A DNA stretch of 64,000 nt from Chrysomallon squamiferum (lineage: Eukaryota; Mollusca; Gastropoda; Neomphalida; Peltospiridae), in contig CM022679.1 of NCBI GenBank assembly GCA_012295275.1, forward strand, positions 9,226,669 through 9,290,668. The letters run 5' to 3'. Positions 49,225 through 62,700 of the stretch are shown here, one piece after another (the first letter of the stretch is position 1; each line of letters opens with the position of its first letter). Made by a program: the position numbers and the translations under genes. The notes beneath the pieces are model-generated. The model saw only the letters and a list, made by a program, of their open reading frames with translations, made no database searches and was not told where the DNA came from.

Positions 49225-49500
49225 ATTTTATTTTGTTTGTAATGTAGTAAAAAGTATCGGATAACACTACCACCAAACACAATCGTCAAACCAAGTTAAA
49301 GCATGTGACAATGCTAGTTGCCCGCCCCTTCCGAGTCATGTGATAATCTAATTTTAGACAACATTCTTCTTATGTATTTTCTTAAAAAAAACCGTAAGCT
49401 CTCATAAAAAACTAAATTGGTTAATTAAAATAATTATACTTCTAGTTTAATATAACCGTAGAGATTATGAAGAAATAAATCTCTGAGTAATTCCAGACAC

Positions 49501-49501
<1 letters not shown>

Positions 49502-49535
<34 letters not shown>

Positions 49536-49541
49536 TATTAA

Positions 49542-49596
<55 letters not shown>

Positions 49597-49600
49597 TTCA
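49502..49600. repeat. (AAT)n(ATT)n inverted microsatellite
   Basis: About 12 AAT triplets are followed directly by about 18 ATT triplets, making a near-perfect palindrome of up to about 36 bp per arm. Confidence 0.9.
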
Positions 49601-49664
49601 GTTTATACATGTAAAGACATAAATTAATGCATTTGTACAAGAATAAAGGTAGTCAACTGTTATT

Positions 49665-49695
<31 letters not shown>

Positions 49696-50464
49696 CTACT
49701 ACTAATACTATTGTTATTGTTTTTGTTATTATTAGATCTATTATTGTTGTTATTATTACTTATTAATTGTATTATTATTACTATTATTGTTCCCATTATT
49801 TGTATGTGGTTATGTTATTTAGCTCTTGAACGGTATGGCTGATTATATCGAACTGCGTTTAAATACATTTCTGTATCAGTATTTCAAATAAAATAATAAA
49901 AGTAATTACAGATTATACAAAGCATAACCTGTTAGACCACTGTAACTGACGCCTCTGTTATTGTCATTTTACATTACAGTATTTGTTAATATGTCATTTT
50001 CTGAGTGCATTGTGTAACCAGCACTGTTTGGGTACTTTTGGTATTGATGTTACTATTTCTTCTTCTTCTTCTTCTTCTTCTTCTTTCAGTTTTATATATT
50101 AACAAATGAAATACACTTTTAAACATTTTATTTTCTATGTTAAAAACTTTTGTTATTTGAACGTCAAAACTGGTCTATTTTCAAAAATAAACTTCATCTG
50201 AAAATAAACAAAATGCAAACTGAACCCATTTCAGGACAAGAACGGCTTAAAATTCTTAAGTAAGAAATTTGTTCTGATAACTGCATCACTCCTGGTTGAT
50301 TCTGATTGGAACTGTCTCACGGTATTTCAATGTTAGACTTTATAAGGTAATATCTAGAACTAATATTGAAAAGAAAAAGTAAGAAATAGAACAAGAAGAA
50401 GAAGAAAAAAAAAAGAAAGAAAAAGGTAACATGGAAAAAAATAAGAAAAAGACATCGGACCATC

Positions 50465-50680
50465 ATGTATGGATGGAGAGATCATATAAAAATGATACTG
50501 ATGACGTTAATAAAAACAGTCCTAGGAACAACATCGATTTTCCTTATCTTTACACTATTACATTTGATAATGGAAGATAATTCACAACAGAGTCAATCCA
50601 CTAGCCTCAGACACGGGTTATCTCGCTTGCTTGTACTTGAACACACAAGTATAAGGCCTCTTTCACTTGAGTGTATTTAA
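50465..50680 (+). CDS. Possible type II membrane protein start (71 codons), unconfirmed
   Basis: An ATG at 50465 opens 71 codons to TAA. Residues about 10-32 form a continuous hydrophobic helix (I-L-M-T-L-I-K-T-V-L-G...L-I-F-T-L-L-H-L-I) preceded by short basic-polar residues and followed by a Ser/Gln-rich stretch, the layout of a type II signal anchor. No strong donor or homology is visible, and an open frame of this size can occur by chance. It is recorded as a candidate only. Confidence 0.2.
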   Translation: MYGWRDHIKMILMTLIKTVLGTTSIFLIFTLLHLIMEDNSQQSQSTSLRHGLSRLLVLEHTSIRPLSLECI

Positions 50681-50752
50681 TAAGTTTAAATTGTCCGCTC
50701 TGAAACAAATTTAGGTTTTAACAAATAATAATTAAAAAATAAATAAATAAAA

Positions 50753-50785
<33 letters not shown>

Positions 50786-51342
50786 AAAGAATACTAAGTG
50801 CACAAGCTGTTATCCCCACACCTTCCTTTTCGAAAAGTAATATCAGTTCCCATAATGGAAATATAAAAAAATATTTTCTCTGTATTTACTGTTCTCTTAA
50901 ATAAAAACAACAACGAGTCATTCTTTGTATAAATTTGTTTTAATTCGGTAACAAAACATCATTCACGTTATTATTTATTATGTCTCTCCTTTGAGAATAT
51001 TTTCTAGGGTAAATTTTGTACACGTGTTACTCTTTGGGTAATTTAAAATCTATATTTTCGTAATAATGTTTCTAATCATATCAATGAGTTTGCTTCATTT
51101 TTAATCAATTAAAAACAATCAGACATTAGTATAACTGTTATACAAACAAAACTTACAGAATTAGTTTCAACAAGACCAGAAACGTACAGTTTTCTTCTGA
51201 AAATTTTAATATCTAGATAATTTTTTATTTGAAAATAATTAACACACAAAAAAAAAAAAATAAAAATAAAAATAAAAATAAAAATCCATTAATAGAGAAC
51301 AATTTCCAAACTTCACGTTTTTGTTTCGTTTTGTTTGCATTG

Positions 51343-51348
51343 TTTATT
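51343..51348 (-). terminator. Possible polyadenylation signal of the DYCR-repeat gene
   Basis: TTTATT on the plus strand, AATAAA on the minus strand, about 75 bases after the stop codon of the gene. Its spacing is suitable, but the region is AT-rich. Confidence 0.35.
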
Positions 51349-51421
51349 AATTTATAAAATAAATCTCAACAAACATTTATAAAAAAATACAAAAACATTA
51401 ACAAATTTTATTCTATTAAGT

Positions 51422-51777
51422 TTATGCTCCATAAAATGGATTTAAACGTCTGTTGTAACATCCGGTTGAGCCCGGAAGTTCAAACGTGTACTGACTTCCC
51501 CCCTGGATAGAACTTCCATAAAATCCTCTTTCTCCTGCCTTCATGCAATAAATTTTTGATTCTTCCGGTACTCCGACACATCTAAAAATAAATACAAAAA
51601 AACTGTAATTAAAAAGTTAACTGTCTAAACGTTGCTGTGAATCATGATTAAATTAAATGATGGGCTTAACCATTAAAATATGTTAAAGGGAACAAGAATG
51701 ACTATTTAGATGACTACATATGTTGATTTTGTTTCTTTTTCTTGAATTTAGTTGAAAAGAAATTAAGAAGAAAAAAA

Positions 51778-51825
<48 letters not shown>

Positions 51826-52138
51826 ATTGAGAATCCTTTATACGGAATGCTTGGGACGAATTGTTTCGGATTTTGGAATATAAGAAGATAGCATGAGAAT
51901 ACGTCTAAATATAAATCCCATTTATTTTTCATATACAGCTTACACAGATAGTCTGCAGGATTTTTAAAATAATATTTTTAATAATCTTGTGCATAAAATA
52001 CGGTTCGTATATACAAGTCCGAAAACTGTTAGATATTATTATTTCTACTACTACTTATATGTATGTATTTGTGTGATTGTGTATGTGCTTGTGTGTGACA
52101 TGAATGCGTTTGTGTCTGCATATATGTGGAATATATAT

Positions 52139-52185
<47 letters not shown>

Positions 52186-52718
52186 TATGATATTTGTATT
52201 TAACCTAATATACATTTGGATCCAGGCGAATGTTTTATTTGGCTGAGTACACACAAATGTTTGATAATAAAACGATGAAAGCAGTATTTTGAAATACATG
52301 ATAAATGAAACTTAAATGTGACAGAATGGTGCAGTAAACTGTTTCAGTTATTTTTTTTTTCACTGTCTGTACCTGCAGTAATCGTCTCGACCGTCACTAT
52401 CGACGTCTCGCATAAACCACGTGTTTTTGTGTCCGGGCGTGAAGCCAAGCTTCGACACGTAGCGATGGTCTTGTCCGACAGATCCAGCCAGTGCGCAGGA
52501 CAGGAACTTCCTCTTGCCTCGTCCGATTACTCTGAAATTTGTTAGAAGTGACATTTTAAAACAGCTGATTTAAACGTAATAAACCACTTTCAACAGCAGC
52601 GTCCCCCAGACAGCCGGCAACTTTGGTTTGACAGCGGTGAGCCATAAACAGAAATTAGACGCTTTGGCTGCCGGAAACATGACAGAACCAACAGTCGTGC
52701 TTTGCTATTTCGAAAATG

Positions 52719-52750
<32 letters not shown>

Positions 52751-54265
52751 AAGAATAACAGTATATAAAATATATAAATATTAACGTTTTCGGGCTTAAA
52801 TGAAAGCAAATTTAATGTTAATTGGAAAAATTTGTCTGGTACGAAGCAGTTTACCATTGATGTTAATGGACGATTTGCGTTAAATATCAATATTAATGTT
52901 ACTTCACTATTGTATAAACGGATAGTTTAGTGTTGTCAGTTGGAATTAAAATAAATACATACATTTCAATTTTTGAAAATTCAGATTCATTAACTATTTG
53001 ATGTTTTATTTTTCTGTTAATTCTGTAATTAATTATTTGAATATTTTTCAATAACGCCATATTGCGCAAGCTGCTTTATTTGACAAAATATTAATTTCAT
53101 GTGCGCGCGTGAATTTGTTATATTCGTACATCACTTGGAAATTTGTTCTTCATGATCTTTTTAATTCGAGGTCGAATGGCTAAAAGGTGAAAGGTAGGGT
53201 GGTAAATTGGGGAATTATTTTATTATCGGGGACAATAGGGACGAAAGTTCATTGAACTTTAGGATACTATTATTAGGATTATTATTAATAATACTATTAT
53301 TGTTGTTGTTAATGTTGTGGTTATTACTTTCATCATCACTGCTGTCGTTTTTATTGTTTTCTTTCTTTTCGGTCTTTTATATTTAAGTTGATAAATGTTA
53401 TATATATTATTATTATTATTATTGTTATTATTATTACTATTTATTTTATTTTATTGTTTGTTTGTTTTTGTTTTGTTTGTTTTTTAGGTCTTTTTTGACT
53501 GTTCAAATCTCATTTAATCTGTCATAGTTATCATCATCATCATCATCATCATAATCATAATCATCATTATATTATTGTTTATTTATTTATGTATATATTT
53601 CTGAGAATATATTACAAAATAGAATAATAAAGAATAAATGTTAGTTTCGAGTACATTCATTATTTGAAATAAGAGTTATTTTATTAGGAACTCGAATTGT
53701 TCATTGTTACTGACAGTGATGCACTGAAACCTCACGGGAATGGTAAACAATACGTCCGGAAACGACAGTGTTTATTTCATTAGGCGTTCAGTTATTTCTC
53801 GTTCTTTTCGGTCTCTTGTGATATTCTGAAGTGAACCGGAACTTAGAAGATTGCTCGAAGCTGGTGTTGGATTTCATACGTCAGAATTTTGGTTGTACAG
53901 AACAGGAAACAGAATTTCTCGCTTACCAGAAAAAAACATAATAATAATAATAATAATAAAATTAATAATAATAAAATTTAAAAATAAATAAATAAATAAT
54001 ATTAAAAACTTCAAAAATTTCTAATCACATTTTGAAAACGCAAAATAATAACAACAACAACAATAAAATAATAGTGACAACTGTAATAAATAAATAAATA
54101 ATAAAATAATTTCATTAAACAGAAATTATTTTTTTCTCTTTCAAGTTAAAATGCCTTTTTCATTAATAAATATATTTTTTTATTATTTATTTATTTATTT
54201 ATTATTATTTTTTTTATTAACTATAATTATACGTAATTGAGAGAGTTACTAAATTCTAGTGGGGG

Positions 54266-54298
<33 letters not shown>

Positions 54299-54760
54299 CA
54301 CTACAAACGTCTTTTAAAAAGGGATGTAATGTTCCTAAAGGCGCCATATCTCATTATCGGTAATTATTTTTCAGTGGTGAAAACAAGAACTTGTGTTTTT
54401 AATTATTTCTTCATTTGGCTGCTATCGCGTCTCCTTTGCAGTGTAAATAGCTGTCGAGAGGCCAGAGTTGTGCTCTGAGGAGATTTTAAAAAAAAACCAA
54501 AAAAAAAAAAAACACAACAATTTATGGCTAAAGTGTAGATATGTTCTAGCCGATACGATTCGATTTGGTTGACTGTTATCGCTACAACCTTTTTCGCTAA
54601 TCTAAATGAGACTATAAACTAGGAACTAATGGGTGTATTGTTGTTCTTCTTCTCCTACTCCTTCCTTGTGTATTCTGAAATAGACTACATTTGTTTTCGC
54701 TTACTATGATGATATTTTCATTCTTTCTCTGGCACATTACACATAATTATACGTAGTCGT

Positions 54761-54830
<70 letters not shown>

Positions 54831-55181
54831 ACACACATATATATATATTAAATAATTGAAATAACTCCTTCATTATCTTTAAATAGTTCAGACATTTTGA
54901 TAAGATATCAGATATGTTAACTTACCTGCAGTAATCATTAGCTGCACCTGTTCCTTGCACATCGGCCCAGCCCTGGAACAAATCTGGGTCACCTAAATCT
55001 ATGACGTCATAGCGTCTTTGTGGAATATCGCTGGTTGACAAGGAAACAACTTCCACATTGTACTGGTCGCTATCTCCAACTTCAGACTCTATTGGTGCTA
55101 AACTTGCTGGATGCGAATGGTGATAATTTGGAGCTGACTGCACGTGTAATGAATTCTCAACAAACTGTATTTTGCCACGCC
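51422..55181 (-). CDS. Secreted-type protein with repeated 'D-x-DGRDDYCR' exons (three firm C-terminal exons)
   Basis: Exons 54926-55181, 52373-52531 and 51422-51581 are joined by GT-AG introns with matching phases. The first exon ends WADVQGTGAANDYCR and the second ends WFMRDVDSDGRDDYCR. Each breaks inside the Arg codon (AG, then A), after which VIG or CVG follows. Cysteines recur in each repeat (FLSCAL, KIYCMK, TGCYNR). The D-x-D-x-D-G loop recalls the calcium-binding FG-GAP/VCBS type repeat seen in extracellular proteins. The C-terminus is an aromatic- and Gly-rich stretch ending FYGA. I do not recognise a named family. The likely role is extracellular. The upstream exon must end with one base of a codon, which the candidate at 63561-63636 does. 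Confidence 0.8.
51823..52015. mobile_element. Tigger/pogo-like MITE, copy 2
   Basis: Begins CAGATTGAGAATCCTTTAT directly after a (GT)n run. It continues GGAATGCTTGGGACGAATTG and TTTCGGATTTTGGAATAT, then TTCATATACAGCTTACACAG and AATATTTTTAATAATCTTG. It is non-coding and lies in the intron between the last two DYCR exons. Several blocks resemble a repeat that I recall from vertebrate genomes, which makes a Tigger-type DNA transposon origin plausible. Confidence 0.6.
52142..52186. repeat. (TA)n microsatellite
   Basis: About 44 bases of pure TA inside the last intron of the DYCR gene. Confidence 0.95.
52532..54925 (-). other. Intron between DYCR exons 1 and 2
   Basis: AT-rich intron containing a GC-richer patch at about 52595-52690, poly-A runs at 52718-52749 and 54266-54295, and a long CT array. 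I see no further exon in it. Confidence 0.6.
54766..54829. repeat. (CT)n microsatellite
   Basis: About 64 bases of pure CT, about 100 bases downstream of exon 54926-55181 in the sense of the gene. Confidence 0.95.
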
Positions 55182-56712
55182 CTGAAATAGGTGGGGAAAA
55201 AAAAAAAATATATATATATATAATAATAATAAATTAATAAATTAATTAAAATTATTATTTTAATAACCATAATAGACAAGTTATGTAAGTAACAAACGAA
55301 ATTTGTAAAACATTAGAATATTTCGGGATTCCATTATTGTCCTAAAATAAGAAATTACATATAGATATAGATAGATAGATAGATAGATATTAATAACAAT
55401 AATAGACGTCAAATTAACTAATGAAATCTGTACAACGTTAGAAAACTTTGAGAATCCATTCAGATGCAAATCCCAGTTTTAATTTCTAATATTACATGTT
55501 CTATATTTGGATCCACTGATCTGAATTCTAGTTTATGTAGCCTCACTTTTTTTGCATGTTCACCAGATACATATATTGTTTTTTTTTCTTCGCAGATTTA
55601 ATATGGACGTTATCTGAGAATACCATCTGTTGATAACTAATTTAAGGAAAATGTTCTCTTCGTGTTAAATCAATCACTGCAGCACTATTCTTAACAGTAC
55701 TTTACTGGTCAAAAGTATTCCTGAATCCAACTGATAAGAAAATCGCATTTGCTTCAAATCAATCAATACTTCTGAAAACAGCACGAATTAACAGCGGTAG
55801 ATTATATAACAACATTAAAAAAGAAAAACAACAACAACAACAACAACAAAAAAAAAAATAAAACAAAACAAAAAAAATCAAAACCCGTTAACTCAAAATA
55901 ATAAAATAAGAAAAACATAAACTATGATCTGATACATATTAATCCGTAATAAATTTAGATACCCTGTTACTGTAAATTAAACTGTGTGCCAGGGTTCACT
56001 GGGCAAATATTTACACCCTTTGGATTTAGACTGACGAAATACAGTGCTAACCCTGTGCACACCTGTATAACCACACCTTGCTTTTCTGTGTATTGGAAAA
56101 CGTCTAGAAATTTACCATGTGAGAGACAGGTTGAAAAAACAGTGGGGTTTCCTGGAGATATACAAAGATTCCTGTTACGTGCACTGACTGCCTCAACAAA
56201 CCTTCAGCGGTGCAGCACAACATCCACATAAAGTTTCCAGTCATGATAGAGAATGATCTATGATGTTAAGTATTGGCAACACGAAACTGCAAACTGTGCT
56301 ACTGTAGAGTGTTAGCATAATGTCTTTTAGAATTAAATATTTTGTACAGTCGTCTGTGCTGTTCTTATATCCACACACACACACATACACACACACAAAT
56401 GCACGAATGTGTGAATGAAACAGTAAAGCTATGAAAGCAGTGATTTACAAGAAAAAAATACCAAAACACATTAACTTAAATTCCAGACTTCTGTCAGAAA
56501 GAACTGAAAAACTGGTTTTGTTTTTCACATTAAGAGATTAACTTAAGTGAAAAAAGTGTGTATAAAGCAGTCAGTATAGAAATATGTATTTCATAATATC
56601 TCGGACACCTCTGAAAAACATTACACTTTTCTGAAATAAAATAAAGATATTAAATCTGGATACGACTTGGGGAGGTTGATTGTTGTTGTTGTTACTGTTA
56701 TTGTTATTGTTG

Positions 56713-56749
<37 letters not shown>

Positions 56750-59700
56750 CGAAGAACTACAACTTGTCTGTGAAGAAAAATTAATGTTCCTTTTATCTTT
56801 TACTGTACATGACAGACAAGTCCAGCATTACCACGGCTATGTGAGAAATGTTAGCTATCTCCTTTGCAATGGTCCGCACTGACCATCCATTACCGAAATG
56901 ACAGACTGCACGTGAAGTATGGTTCTGGTCAGTTTGTGAGAAATTAGTGTACAGGTCATGCTATCAGTTGTCTTTGTTTCGTTCTCTGATTAGCACTGGG
57001 TGAAGCCGTGCATGTAATTATCTTTGTTAAACTGAGACAAGGTTAGTTTGCGATAACAGCGAGCGCAAAGCGAAATAAACAGCAAAAACGTAAAAACCGT
57101 CCTCTTGTTAATTAGTGATTCTGAGATAAAACGGGTTTGAGATAATGCAGAGTATTTCACACGGATAAAAATCTAATATGAGAAAGCATTATTAATTACT
57201 AACTATATATTAGTTAGTAAGGCACGTTCTTGCGTAAAATATATGCATGTATTTACAATATATAAACACCATACATATATCGTTCATTTATGCATCCATA
57301 TATTATAGTTATCACTAAATAAAAATAGCATGTATAATTTTTTCATCGACAAGAATTACAGTTAAAAAAAAAAAAAAAAAAAATTAAAAAGAAGAAGAAG
57401 AAGAAACATCAAAGATGTCTCAATATTTTCAAAGCACTTCAAAATTTTGGTGTGAGAAAGTAATTTCCTCTCTTGTTTTCAGATTGTTTTTCTGTCATTG
57501 ATCTAAATCGCACGTTTGTACAAGTTATGGATTGTTATTTCTGAACAGGTGAAAAATATTTCTCTTTGCTTCTCAAGCCAGCAGCGTGTTGAAAGATAAA
57601 CTTATCAGTCACTACACACAACGTACAAACAGTTCCAACTGATAGCCGATTATAAAATAAAGTCAACACATTTCTGATGGCAGGAATAAAGAAGAAAGAA
57701 AGAAAGAAAGAAAGAAGAAAGAAACAAATATAGGAATATTATACTTTAAAAATGACGATAACACCAAAAACAGAAACTAAAATAATAATAATAATAAAAT
57801 AATTATAATAAAGATAATGCTGATGCTGATGATGTTGATGATCATGATAGTAATGGTGACGACAATGATATCTGTTTACCTTATTTGTGTTTTTTAAATG
57901 GTTTTAGAATTTTGTAAATCTTCATAGCTCTTAACTATAAATGTGTGTATGTGTGTGTGTGTGTGTCTGTGTGTGAGAGAGAGAGAGATCGGTATTTTTC
58001 AGCAAGAGTGACTTTAAAACAATCATATTAGATAACAAGGATTCACACAAATTAATCTAATCTTCCAAGAAGTCGTGCATAGTAAGAAAACTAACAACGC
58101 CTATTATTATATTCTATGCGAAATGACTGAATCGAATAAGATAATGTCTTACAAAAATTTTCTGCAGCCAAGACGAAGCTGTATTTTGTTAGAAATGCAT
58201 ACTAAGGATAACTAAACACGAGTCTTAGTATTTGTTTATTGACAAAACAACTTCAGTCAACGGCTCCTACGTTTCAGACGAATCATTGCCGAGATGACAG
58301 AGGTTAAGAAAAGAATCAAGTGCGATTATTTTTACAACTTCCAGCTAGCAAGTAACACGTTATCTCTGTCTTCCCGATCTTCTTTCGCTGGTGGATTGGG
58401 AAAATATCCCGAACACGTCACCATGATGATCAGATTCTTGGCCGAGTTCAGATGCAAATTAAACAAATTGCAGCTTAAGTTTTAACATTCACAAGGGGCT
58501 CTCAGAATATCACGGTTGTTATTATTGTTGTTGTTGCTGCTGCTGCTGCTGCTGCTATTATTATTATTGTTATTGGTATTGTTATTACCCTTCTTCTAGA
58601 CGGATTGGTAATGGGTCTTGCAAGCACTATTGCCTTGCTGAATTATATTAAAGCTATATTATTGGTTAATAATCGCCATATGAGGCTATTACAAATTAGG
58701 GCCTCAATAAAGCTCAGTCTGGCACTGTTTAAGTGTAGTTACAAAAAACACTATGTTTATATACATACACACGTAAGCAGAAAATGATGCATGAGACTGA
58801 AAATATGTTAAAACTAAATAGCAGGTATCTTCAGTCAGTCCAAAGTCTTTTTTAAAATAAATATTTTATCTTTCCAAGTTCGCCCAGTCGTGTATTAGTC
58901 ATCATGGGTAATGTAAGGAATTACCCAATTTTTTTTTTTTTTTCTCTCTGGTGTTTAATGATTCTGACATGAACTTAGAAGAATTTATAAATGTTATCTC
59001 CCCGATGCGTCATCAGCTGAACTTTAAAAACAAAATGTTTGAAAAATGATCTTGATTAATCATTTGAAAGAGACATCGAGATTAAGTACTGTTGATGATG
59101 AGAGAAACCAGACTGTTCAGACAGTTATCTAAGAAAAACCAAAACGAAATAAAATAAAATAAACAATAATAATGATAATGATGATTACAAGCATAACGAT
59201 TATAATATTGATGATGATGATGATGATAAATGTAAAATAAAATACGTAACATATCATTTCCATTTTGAAGAGCAAATTAAGCATAGCAGTATTTTTCATT
59301 ATTTCTTTAAAAAGGGTAAACATAATTTTGCTCCCAAAATCTAGACACGACTGTGATGAAATATAAATAAAAGTCGTAACGATAACCTAAATGATTTCAA
59401 ACAAACAAAAAAACTGTTACAACAATCAGTTTCCTGCTAGTTAAATGGGGAAAATGTTAAAAACTTTTGTCAATATTTTCAGCGGAAGTCTGAAAATATA
59501 TAAAAATAATATTTCACTAATTACTTTAAAAAAAAAAAAAAAAAAAAAAAAAATATTCCGTTCGTTTCGTTATAAACTGAACTCCATAAATCACTTGCTG
59601 GAATATCCAGCCTCGTTAAGAATATTAACTTTCGTAACACGCAGTACGTCGTATTTTCATTTTAAAAGTTACAGTTATTATTTTGTTGCAGGGAGTTTCC

Positions 59701-62700
59701 AGTGAACGGTGACGGTCTGTGAGAGACGGGATTCCGAGGAAATAGGTGACGCGCTGTTTAGAATGATTTAACACTCACAGACGCGTGTAATGCACATTAC
59801 GGTCTGCACCGGCTGGCGAGACAGTACACATATTTCCACGAAACGGCAACAGTCTGTTTGGATTATGAAAGACTGGCGATTTATTTGTACACGTCTCCTT
59901 TCTGGCCCAGATGTTATTATTATTATTATTATTATTATCGCTGAAGCAAATCCGGTGCTCAAAATGGGATGGAAACTGAAAAGTACTTTTAAAAAAATTC
60001 AGAATATAATTTTTTTAAATTACAGTTTTACGTCACTGTCGGTAACAGATCCATTTGGTATGTTTTTCTTGTTTGTAATAGAACGTCCATAAAATGTCTG
60101 AGATCTTCATTTCAGCCGTGCCTTTCTAGATTGGACGAGGTGCTAAATAACGGTTTAAAAGAAGATGAGTGTGTTAATTTTGAATATTTAAAAATATTTT
60201 CTTTATGGCGGCCATAAGAAGAATGAAATTGATTACTCTGCTTTCCTTTTCTTTCTTTTTTACTAAATGTTAACCAGATCGTCCAATAAGAATAGATCTA
60301 AAAACAATCCTTAAAAAATTAATAATAATAATAAAAAAATAAATAAATAATAAAAAAATAATAAATAAATAAAAATAAATAAATAAATGAATGAAAACAA
60401 AAACAGCAACAAACAGAAACAACGAAAACAGTAATTAAGTAAAATAATAGTAAAGAGTTCCATTCTAAACAGTGAAGGAAGGAAGAAAGGAATTAATAAT
60501 AGCAGAAATGATAACAGTAATGATGATGCATAGACCTGCTAACCTTTTCTGACTGACACACTGGTATTCATCGCGAAAATATCAAGTTTGCTATTTTCAT
60601 ATTATCTCGAATTATCTGAGTTTTCAAACGCCAGTAGTACAATGCCGTACGATCTGAACAGATAACAATTGTGTTAGCTGTGACTTAATAACCAGCTGTT
60701 AAGAATATTTATAAAATTTACATAAAAATATACAGATTTATTAACTATGTGAAAATACCAACGATTACAGGGATCGTAAATAAGCTGTTGAAATAACATT
60801 AATCTTGTTTTCTAAATTCATTTCCAAAAGGTTTCTCTTTTCTAAACTCAGTACTACAACATAAACCACCAAAGGAAGACTTTTAAGAAGAAAAATAAAA
60901 AAATCAAAGAATAATAATTTTTACAATGTAAGTTCAATTTAAGCAGCCAATTTTAAAACATGTATTTATTAAAATATTGAAGAGAACAACATTAAACATG
61001 AAAAACAGTTAATTCGTTACTTTATTAGTTATAACACCATAGCCATGATTTCAGTTAAATCGTCTATTTTACTGTCACAAACTTGAGACGAGTTGGCAAG
61101 CACTTGACTATTTCTTCTTTAAAATAAGTTGAGCAGCAATTTCAGTATTTATTAAAATACCGAAAAGAAAAATATTGAGCATGTAAAACAGTTAATTCAT
61201 AACATTATTAATTATAATAACACCATAGCCGAGATTCCAGTTAAATCGTCTAGTTCACTGTCTAAACAGAAGATGAACTGGGAACCACTCGACTGTTTCT
61301 TAGACTTCATTTGAGAAGAGTTTCACAGCAAGCACTTGAAAGTTAACCCACACGTGGACAGAAGCAGCGTTTATTTGGTTATCTACAAATTGATAGTGTT
61401 TACAAAAAGATGAGCTTCTAAGAATGCGAACAGTTGCCAAAAAAACGTCACCGGGCACTCGAGATTAGCCTCCAGTTTGCGCTGTTTCAACTGGAAGATA
61501 AAATGATTGGAGCTGACAGCTTGATGTAACTAGCAGAAAACGTTTGCGAGCTTTTATGCATATCTTGTCTTTTTGTTTGATGTTAAACTCATTCTCTGTT
61601 CGTTTCGGCTGTTTCAGTGATTGGTCTTAAAGAGAACCAGATTTGGTCCGACAAGGTTTATGAGTTTGTTACGCCGAAGTCGTCGGAAAAAAAAATAAAA
61701 AAAAAAGAAAGAATACCTGACTGCTTTGCACGTGACGCCGCCTAATTACGAAATTTATAGTTTTCCTGGGATATAAAATTTAATTTTCAGCACTAGCTGT
61801 TTTCAGTCCAAAAAAGTAATTGTTTCCGGATGGATAAGGTTTTAAAATAACTTTAATTTAATTGCTCATTATCTAAACCTGCCTGCAAACTGTTTTCAGA
61901 TTTATTTATTTATTTATTTATGTTTATATATATTTTTATTATTATTATTATCTTTCTTTTTTCTTTTTTCTGCTGATGTATACAGTTCTGACGCCTTTTT
62001 AGTTAGAAACCCTGCATCTACATTAACGAGACATAAGAAAAATATGAAGTGATACATTATGTATACAATAATCATAACCATTATAATAAACAATGCCCAA
62101 ATTTCTGGCAAACTTAATAACTTGTTAATATGACAACAATTAAAACTCTTAACCAATACTCTGTAGCAACATATTAAAGTTTTATTCAAACTTTAGAACA
62201 CATGTATGTTAATTTGAATATCAATTTCAGGATATTTCTGTTAAGATTTCTACAAAAAGATACGCTTTTCAGTAAATGGCGTCTTAGGTAGACAGTCCAT
62301 CATCATGTTAGGTTACATTAACCTTCAGTCGAGAGAATTTCCAGTCAGATATGAACTCATAGTAGTGTTTATCAAATTCAAACCCTGTGACAACGGAGCT
62401 TTGAAAATAAAGCAGCAGTACTTTCCGTTTATCAATAACGTTTTATTTTAAATCGCAAAGTTTAATTACAAATTCGAAAGGCTATCAAATAATTTCAAGG
62501 CAAATCACATATTTATCAGTTTTAAGGGTGTCAGAATTGCCAGATGTTTTCTTTAAATTTGTTAAATCTAGTTTGTTTCCAAAATTGCTTGTAATTTTGT
62601 AAGTATCTGTGTGCGTGCATGTTGTTTGTTGTGTGTTCATGTATATGTGTGCTGTATTTTGTATGTCTGTATGTGTATGTTTGTTTTGTGTGTGTATCTG

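Larger units (their letters stand above)
49225..51421. other. Intergenic region upstream of the carboxypeptidase gene
   Basis: Contains the presumed promoter and 5'UTR of the carboxypeptidase gene near 49225-49340, where G+C rises (CCCGCCCC at 49321). An AAT/ATT palindromic array follows (49502-49600), then ATT-rich tracts (49665-49800), (TTC)n at 50058-50085 and an open frame at 50465-50680 discussed below. No firm gene was identified. Confidence 0.5.

Noticed and set aside
58294-58485. GC-richer open frame on the plus strand (63 codons)
   Set aside because: No splice sites, domain or hydrophobic pattern that distinguishes it from chance. The opposite strand is equally open in short pieces.
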